Assembly: GCA_951217055.1 (NCBI GenBank)
Contig: OX578277.1
Location: 102,489,511-102,553,510, forward strand
Reading direction: 5' to 3'
Length of the DNA: 64,000 nt
Origin: Gerris lacustris
Taxonomy: Eukaryota; Arthropoda; Insecta; Hemiptera; Gerridae
Shown: positions 57,743 to 64,000 of the stretch, one piece after another
Numbering within the stretch: position 1 is the first letter of the stretch
How the letters are laid out: each line of letters opens with the position of its first letter
The notes under the pieces: generated by a model
What the model was told of the DNA's origin: nothing
Seen by the model: only the letters and a program-made list of their open reading frames with translations
The model's database searches: none
Position numbers and translations under genes: made by a program

Positions 57743-58467
57743 ATATTTAAGACAGAGCTAAATAATTTACAGTTTAATTTAAAGTAAATCATTTGCGAAA
57801 TAAATTTATATTTATATACCAGATATAATATAAAGTCATTAAGTCACATAAAAAAGTGATTAAAATTTAATAAAAACAAACTTTAAAATGTAATAAATAA
57901 GACTGTATATAGACTATACGTAATTTAATATGTAGACATAATATAATAGACGTAGAGCTAAGTGTAATATGGTACAAGGAAGCATACCCTCATAATATGA
58001 AGGCATATGTATAAGTAAAAACGTCATAACCAGATACAGCCTTATTAAACAAAATTCAAAATTTCCTTTAAGACATATTAATAACACAAATATGACATAT
58101 TAAAAAATTTAAGATTACTTTTCACACACATTCTTCTAATATCTTAAAATTGAAAAAAAGAAATGTAAATAGAATTATGGGGCTGAAGTTACATACATTT
58201 TAAATATAACATCTTTCATTACAAATACATGGTAAATTTGTATAAAGAATAAAGAAGAAATATGTATATTGCGTGAAAGACGGCCCCCTACTTTGTTTGC
58301 CAAGGAATTATTAAATTTCAAGAATACACGCTTCAGTGAAAAACAAACAATTGGAAGAAACTTATCACGCTACTATTTAGGGTACGTAAGTAAAAGTGAG
58401 GACCCTTTTATACATTTCTACGCTTCTCTGAGTGTAATGCACCTGATCCTTCTAGAATACACAAAAA
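57743..58467. other. AT-rich spacer
   Basis: Nothing recognised. Confidence 0.4.
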
Positions 58468-59070
58468 ATATACTCTGAAAATTAGTGTGGCACATAGATT
58501 CCTTAGGTCCTATTTAGTATGCTTGAATAATTGAATACTTTTACAACCTATTATTCTCAAATATATTTCATTTCTAGCCCACCGAATTTTATTAAAACGG
58601 TCATAAATGTTTTGTTTTTTTTTTTATATGAAAGTATTCATTTAGTGTTCTTTAGTTAAAGAACGCAGACGGTTAAAATTAATCTATGCTATCTGCGGGC
58701 TACTTTTGACAAGCCATCCAAATTTCATAAAAATTATGGATGAGTACTTTTAAAGATATATGAGTATATAAATGTATGTGTGAACACGTGAGGAAGAGAA
58801 AAAAATGGGAGCAGGAGGTTGAAACTTATATGGGAACAATAATGAGCTAATTATGACCTAACATAAAAATTTACATTAAAATCAGATATGTAGTTTTAAG
58901 ATATACATATTGGTTTGCAAAAACTAAGCGACAGACATGGAACCAAAAATATTCCCTGACGTCTAAAACTGATTTCTGTATTGAAATCTTTTAAATTGGA
59001 CACATAAAAAAATGTTTTTTCAGAATGATCACATAGCTTCCGTTATCTTCAGTAAGCTCGGAAGTAAAAC
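58468..59070 (+). mobile_element. Family B, plus (near full length)
   Basis: AATTAGTGTGGCACATAGAT at the start; AGAACGCAGACGGTTAAAAT, TGCGGGCTACTTTTGACAAG, GGAACCAAAAATATTCCCTG; ends ACATAGCTTCCGTTATCTTC, AGTAAGCTCGGAAG. About 600 bp; this is the best full copy. Confidence 0.85.
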
Positions 59071-59409
59071 ATAAAACAATTTTTAAGTTTTTTATAAGTC
59101 ACATATTTTGTGAGAAAAAAAATGTCCCCCCCCCCCCCTAAATGTTTAAACAATTATTTCCTTGGAACAGTTTGGGTTAGAAACTTAGGAGTAGTTTTAT
59201 TGCGTTTGGCCATTAGAAAAATCATTTAAAGATGTTAGTTTTACCGCTTATAATAAACGGTTGAAAAGTTGTAGCTAAAACGACCTTTTAAATGGCAGCC
59301 ATCTTAATAGGGCTGGGTAAAGAACTCTTCCTATTTGTTAAATTGGCTACGGACCATATTGTGTGAGCTGAAAGTGCATACTTAGACAATTTATTTTCTA
59401 ATTATAAAA
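59071..59409. other. Spacer
   Basis: C run at 59126-59138; otherwise nothing recognised. Confidence 0.4.
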
Positions 59410-59722
59410 TCTAACCACCTCAAACCATCTCTAAACAACTCTACCTGTAACACCTCTAACCACCCCTAACTACCTCTAACTATCTAACCACCATTACCGT
59501 CAACCACCTTTAACAACCTCTAACCACCACTAAACAACTCTAACCACCTGTTAACACCTCTAACCACCATTAAACAACTCTAACCACCTCTAAACATCTC
59601 TAACCACCTCTAAACAACTCTAACCACCTCTAACCACCTGTTAATACCTCTAACACTCTAACCACCTCTAAACAACTCTAACACCCTCTAAACACCTCTA
59701 ACAACATCTAACCACCTCTAAC
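59410..59722. repeat. CTCTAACCAC-type short minisatellite
   Basis: About 28 degenerate 10-12-bp units (CTCTAACCAC, CTCTAAACAA). The register varies. It is not the arthropod telomere repeat CCTAA. Confidence 0.9.
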
Positions 59723-60341
59723 CGTAACGTGGTTCAAACACTTGTTCATCTTAATTTATTTTCAATAAATTCAACAATGTTGAATTCGGCGAAAGGATAA
59801 AATTTTATCTTTTTGATCAATATTAAAACAATTAGATTCAGAACAAAAAAAGTATGTATACCTTGTGATTTAAACTTAATAATCATGGATCCAAAATATC
59901 CAATTGCTAGCAACTTTTACTCAAAAGTATAAGTTATTGAAGTCACATTAAAAGTTAAAGGTAATTATTCAAACTAGCTCAACACATTTACATATTGTTA
60001 TATATATTTGGAGATGCATAAAAAAAATAAATATAAAATTTATTTTTACAAACTTATTCGTAGGCTATAATGTAACAATGAAAGAGGGGGAAATAAAAAA
60101 AAAAAATACTTTTCCTTCACACATTGTATTTTTCCCAAGGGATAGATATATCCGTTGGAAACTTTTCCTCAGCATATATAAACGTAATGAAAGCAATTAA
60201 CAAAAACACTAGAGGCGGAACCAAGGTACCTTCCACCTCAGGTGCAAATAAATCAGCTTATGTAAAAATAAAAGTTAGGACAAGGCATTAATATCTATAC
60301 TCACATTATAATTTATATTTTCTTTCGTAAAATAAAATAAA
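59723..60341. other. AT-rich spacer
   Basis: Nothing recognised. Confidence 0.4.
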
Positions 60342-60740
60342 AAATAGACTGCCAATTAGTATGGCACATAACTCCCTCTCATCCTATCACGTACTTAATT
60401 GATTTTATGCTTTTACAAGTCATTAGTGTCTAATTTATTTAATTGGTTCCCTAGTTTTTTTAATACGTCAAAATTGTTTTGATATATTACATGAATTAAA
60501 GAATTAATAAAACAAAAGTTAAAGAGCGCAGATGGTTGAAATTAATCTGGTGCTATCTGCGGTCTACTTTCCACAAACCATTCAATTTCCAGATAAAAAT
60601 CAGATGAGTACTTTTGAAGATATAGGTGTAAATAAAAGTATGTTTGTGCGCATGTTGAAGAGAAACAAATGTGCACAGAAGGTTGAAACTTATATGGGAC
60701 CAACAATGGGCTAATTAAGACCTACCATGTACAAAATTCA
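60342..60740 (+). mobile_element. Family B, plus (5' part)
   Basis: TGCCAATTAGTATGGCACAT, AGAGCGCAGATGGTTGAAAT, GAGTACTTTTGAAGATATAG, GGACCAACAATGGGCTAATT; truncated after 60740. Confidence 0.85.
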
Positions 60741-60966
60741 TCACCCAGTAGATCGGCAATGAAGCGTTTGCGGACCAATGTTTATATGAATTTTTAGTCA
60801 TGAAATAAGCCAAAGAAATTACCCCCTAGAAGAATCCCGATCCGTATGTACATGATATTTAGGAACACCCTTATATATATTAACGAATGGTATTTTGAGT
60901 TAATTTTTTTTTGTAAAAATATTTATTTAAATATTGTGGAAAATTGTTTAGTTTGGTCATCATTTC
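60741..60966. other. Short spacer
   Basis: Nothing recognised. Confidence 0.4.
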
Positions 60967-61318
60967 TTACTTTCTCATATTAAGAGAAAGTATTGTGATT
61001 ACATCATAATATCACGAAAACGATTCAGACGATTTTAATTTAAAAAATTGTAAAATGTAGTCGGTTTAAATACGAATCTAACTATACAAGCCGTTTTCCC
61101 GAGAAAAATCTAGTTCCTGAGAAAATAGCTTTAAACGCGGACGAAGAGAGGCTAGGTTCGATTCCCCGCTGAGGAGATTTATGGTACATTTTGATAAAAT
61201 GTTCAATAATAATTAAATGTATCCACGAAAACTAATATGTAAATAAAAAACACTGGGTTAAGTAATTATGAACTTGTATATATGATAAAGTTTGTCTGAG
61301 TTGTCTCGGACCGATTAT
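60967..61318 (+). mobile_element. Family A copy, plus, internally deleted
   Basis: Starts TTACTTTCTCATATTAAGAG and lacks the middle about 250 bp. It continues CGATTCAGACGATTTTAATT, GGTTCGATTCCCCGCTGAG, AAACACTGGGTTAAGTAATT and ends GTCTGAGTTGTCTCGGACCG. Confidence 0.85.
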
Positions 61319-61364
61319 TTCCTGTAGTACAATGTAATTTTTATTTCGGAGGTTTGATTTTTAT

Positions 61365-61930
61365 TTTATTTTGCTTCCGAGCCTACCGAAGGTAACGGAA
61401 GCATTGTGTTCCCTTTTGAGAGCGAAAAACTTTTATGTCTCCGATTTTAAAAATTCAAAGACAGAAATCCGTTTCAGACATCAGGGAACATTTTTGGTCT
61501 CGTGTCTGTCTATCTGTGTGTCGGTCTGTGTATCGTCGAATTATGAAACGTGTGACGATAACTTGAGTAAATGTCGGGCGATTTTGATTAAATTTGGACG
61601 AATTCGTTAGACAACATTATTTGTCCAAGCGTTCACGAGCAACGCTCACGTAAACGTGAACTTCAAATTTAAAATTGGAATTTTAGGTCGAGAAAATCTA
61701 ACTTCATCTATTCAATGAGACGAACATTTTTTTTTCAAATACAATGTTTTAGTAAAACCAACAGCGACGAAGTGTTAAAGATCGCTAAAACTATTAATAG
61801 TTTTTACACAATAGACAATATAACAATAAAGTAATATAACAATAATTTTATTGTTAATATAACAATAAAGTACATGATAGAATGCGAGGAAGCTATATGT
61901 GCCAAACTAATTGGCAGTCTATTTTTTTTA
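61365..61930 (-). mobile_element. Family B remnants, minus, with inserts
   Basis: The 3' end of B (TTGCTTCCGAGCCTACCGAA, AGACATCAGGGAACATTTTT) lies at 61365-61515 and its 5' end (GCGAGGAAGCTATATGTGCC) at 61860-61925. Between them are sequence shared with 37975-38150 and one minisatellite-type unit at 61748-61797. Confidence 0.65.
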
Positions 61931-62726
61931 AAGTACAACCCACTTCGAACACCAACCGATTTGGCCCATAACTAAATTAATGTGCTTGTCACAATACATA
62001 TTTACATGCATACATATACACACTCACACACATAATAATAACAATTGAAAATAATAAGTAGAAAAAATAAATTAAATAAAAGTTAGAAACAAAAATAAGT
62101 AGGAAAGAAAAGACTTTAATAGGAATTGACTTGAGGTGATGTAAACAGTAAAAAGACTTAAGATAATCGGCTTGAAATCTGTTATCTCAGTAAGGAGGAG
62201 AGAAGAGCCGATAAAACTTGATTTGAATTTCAAATTAACTCAGCAACAGTGTTGCTTCTCCAGAAAAAAAACAAAAAACTAATAAAAATCCTCATTTTCT
62301 TCATTAAAAGTTCAACTGACTATCTGTTAGTCGGACCTTTAACATTTAAAAAAACATCCGACATCTCATTTGTTTTTGTTTTTATTATCTCTTAGTGTAT
62401 TGGTCTGTATATAAAGTAAAAACGTTTACCAATGTTGCGTATTTCTCGATATAACGTTTTAAAAGAAACTGTTCCGACAAAAATGAAACCAAAGATATAA
62501 GTTTCATGCGTTTTAAACATTTTATTGATGATTTCTTTACTTGACCCAATGAAACTTTGATAACAAAATTTACTTAATTCACTTTCAAGTTATCTTTTAA
62601 AACTATAATATCGTTTAAAATTTATTTCAATAGTAACTATAAATATCCGTTAAAAATTAATTTAATTTATGCAAAAGTTATTGGTTAGGGTAAAACTTCC
62701 GCGGGTAGATTCGTCATAAACAGCTT
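61931..62726. other. AT-rich spacer
   Basis: Nothing recognised. Confidence 0.4.
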
Positions 62727-62828
62727 GGGTTTCCGGTGAAATCCGCGTCACGAAGGGACTAATAAACAGAGGCACTACTGGGGCATTTTGCTTCCAGTAG
62801 TGGAAGCGAAACGTCGGATTTCAAACCC
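62727..62828 (+). ncRNA. Degenerate hammerhead-ribozyme-like fold
   Basis: An outer stem of 14 bp pairs GGGTTT (62727-62732) and GAAATCCG (62738-62745) with CGGATTTC and AAACCC (62815-62828); CCGGT is bulged. The 5' strand continues CGTC (potential cleavage after 62749). Then comes CTAATAA (62759-62765), where an active hammerhead has CTGATGA. A second stem follows, CACTACTGG/CCAGTAGTG (62773-62781, 62794-62802), and then GAAAC (62808-62812). The order GUC, CUGAUGA-like, stem II, GAAA inside a long stem III is the hammerhead topology. Hammerheads are known from Penelope-like elements. Stem I (ACGAAGGGA) is weak and the core has two changes, so activity is unlikely. Confidence 0.4.
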
Positions 62829-62834
62829 ATTTTT

Positions 62835-63460
62835 AGGGTCCGTAGGCAAAACCAAGGACCCTTATATTATCCTGCGTGTGTCTGTCCGTCCGTCCTCTCG
62901 CGTGCTCTCACGGCTACAACTTTCGTCCGATCACTTTGAAATTTGGCATGTATGTGTCTTGTACCGACCCACATATTTTAAAAATATAGCGACTTACACA
63001 CCGTGAGGGGTGTCATATGAAAGGGTACGTAGAGCTGATACAAAAATATATAATTCTTTGGATATAACTTTGATAGGGCGAGCGTAGGCAAGTTTGAAGT
63101 GGGTGTAAACCGTGTCCCCCCCCCCCCCCCCCCTCTATCTCGCTTATGTGAAGTGCAAAAAATCTGAAAAAAAATTCCTGAACATTCTTCGACCAAAAGT
63201 AAAGATACCACTTTTTGGAAATTTCGAAAAAAATATTATTTTATTTTTTATTGACAAAATACGTTTTTTTATAATTATGGTCTTTTTGATGTATTTATAT
63301 GGTTGTAGTCCGGTTCAGTGGCAAAAAAAATACATTATCAGAGTGTGTTTTGAGAATATCGGACCCTTAGAATGGTTCAAAGTAAGCTTCTTAGCATTTT
63401 CAAAAAACACTGTTTATACACTTTACAGTTACACACTATATAGTGTGGCCTACGGACCCT
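62835..63460 (+). mobile_element. Family G element with AGGGTCCGTAGGC ends
   Basis: A 13-bp inverted terminus AGGGTCCGTAGGC at both ends (complement at 63448-63460). A (GTCCGTCC)-type tract lies near 62880, with CCGTGAGGGGTGTCATATGA, a C run at 63116-63132, and TTTGGAAATTTCG. The interior equals 36790-37080 in reverse. 626 bp, non-coding. Confidence 0.8.
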
Positions 63461-63546
63461 CGCTGTGTGCTGACTAGCACACACTTGACCTGTTTATTTT
63501 CTTTGTTTTATTTAGCAATCAGTCCAATTATACCCAAACCAGAGCT

Positions 63547-63625
63547 TGGGGTTTCCGGTGAAATCCGCGTCACGAAGGGGTTGAAATCTGACGTTTCGCT
63601 TCCACTACTGGAAGCATACTGCTTC
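63547..63625. repeat. Rearranged second copy of the hammerhead-like sequence
   Basis: 63547-63579 repeats TTTCCGGTGAAATCCGCGTC and ACGAAGGG directly. It is then joined to the inverted 3' half (GAAATCTGACGTTTCGCTTC), with the GCTTCCAGTAGT stem sequence repeated beyond it. Confidence 0.7.
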
Positions 63626-64000
63626 CAGTAGTTATGGCGATATGAACCTAAGATACGACGGACGGACAGAGACATCACCCTTGTTCATAAAGGTTTCGAG
63701 AAGGATACAAAACCATAAGAATGGTCATTTTTCCAAGTCGTCTCGGATTAATCTGTGTTATCTTGTTGACACGATGCTTGAAACATAAAAAGGGTTTAAA
63801 TTAAACCACTTATTTTCATATTGATTAAATACAAAAATCTATGTCTGTTTTCTTTTCTTTTTATAATTTCAAGTAAATATTTCGACTAAAAAAAAAACAA
63901 AACATAATCCTTAACTGGTAAAATACTGTCGCATTCAATGCAAGAAGAGTTTTGGTACTTATAGATCAAATCTACACTTCATTAATTATATAGATTGCAC
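63626..64000. other. Spacer to window end
   Basis: 63650-63715 has GACGGACGGACAGAGAC and TTTCGAGAAGGATACAAAAC, resembling a family G or B margin. No gene. Confidence 0.35.

Noticed and set aside
59410..59722. Telomere-like CCTCTAA repeats
   Set aside because: Units are irregular 10-12-mers (CTCTAACCAC), not the regular CCTAA of arthropod telomeres, and the tract is internal.

Overview
The window looks like repeat-dense intergenic (or intronic) DNA of an animal, most likely an arthropod and probably an insect. It is very AT-rich, with long (AT)n tracts, homopolymers and minisatellites. The protein-like pieces are mobile-element remnants of kinds common in arthropods: Jockey-type and other non-LTR retrotransposons, a Penelope-like GIY-YIG endonuclease, two mariner/Tc1-type transposases, a Harbinger MADF protein, hAT ends and several Helitrons. 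No intact gene was found. The only host-gene candidate is a single GC-rich exon at 6462-6667 on the minus strand. It has good splice sites and an immunoglobulin-like sequence. Species and chromosome cannot be told from the sequence. All repeat family letters used here (A, B, C, E, F, G, I) are local labels.

Layout, left part. 1-2413 is a transposon with about 600-700 bp inverted arms around a decayed minus-strand ORF; its arms define family A, which recurs alone many times. Next come a non-LTR 3' end (2755-3223), a Harbinger-like element nested near a family A copy (4280-5049), the Ig-like exon, a Penelope/non-LTR junction (7500-8466), element E1 with a recombinase-like ORF start and a perfect palindrome (9617-10322), a tRNA-like SINE pair (10326-10660), Helitron C1 (10799-11036), a 575-bp mariner-type relic with TA duplications (11520-12094), and a complete non-autonomous Helitron on the minus strand (13341-14591). 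Two minisatellites (14866-15525 and 16450-17006) follow.

Middle part. 18.5-26.1 kb is a nest of families A, B, F, G and I. A hAT-type MITE with an exact 8-bp duplication (26891-27054) and a broken Jockey reverse transcriptase (27350-27890) come next. The most striking structure is at 28915-34376. It is a near-perfect palindrome with arms of about 911 bp and a 343-bp loop. Its right arm is split by a 2032-bp Helitron that can be delimited to the base because the left arm preserves the empty site. A third, rearranged copy of the arm and loop follows and runs into an expanded 31-bp minisatellite.

Right part. 35-47 kb is dominated by (AT)n tracts and remnants of A, B, G and I, with a TA-flanked element at 39658-40548, tandem C Helitrons at 41365-41851 and a non-LTR 3' end at 45945-46415. 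47946-49277 is a C Helitron carrying a nested hAT that itself carries SINE tails. 52130-53285 is a head-to-head version of element E. 55993-56912 is a second mariner-type relic with a C Helitron inside it. The last kilobase has a degenerate hammerhead-ribozyme-like fold (62727-62828) beside a family G element. Nothing indicates genes working together; the window records layered transposition, inversion and tandem expansion.
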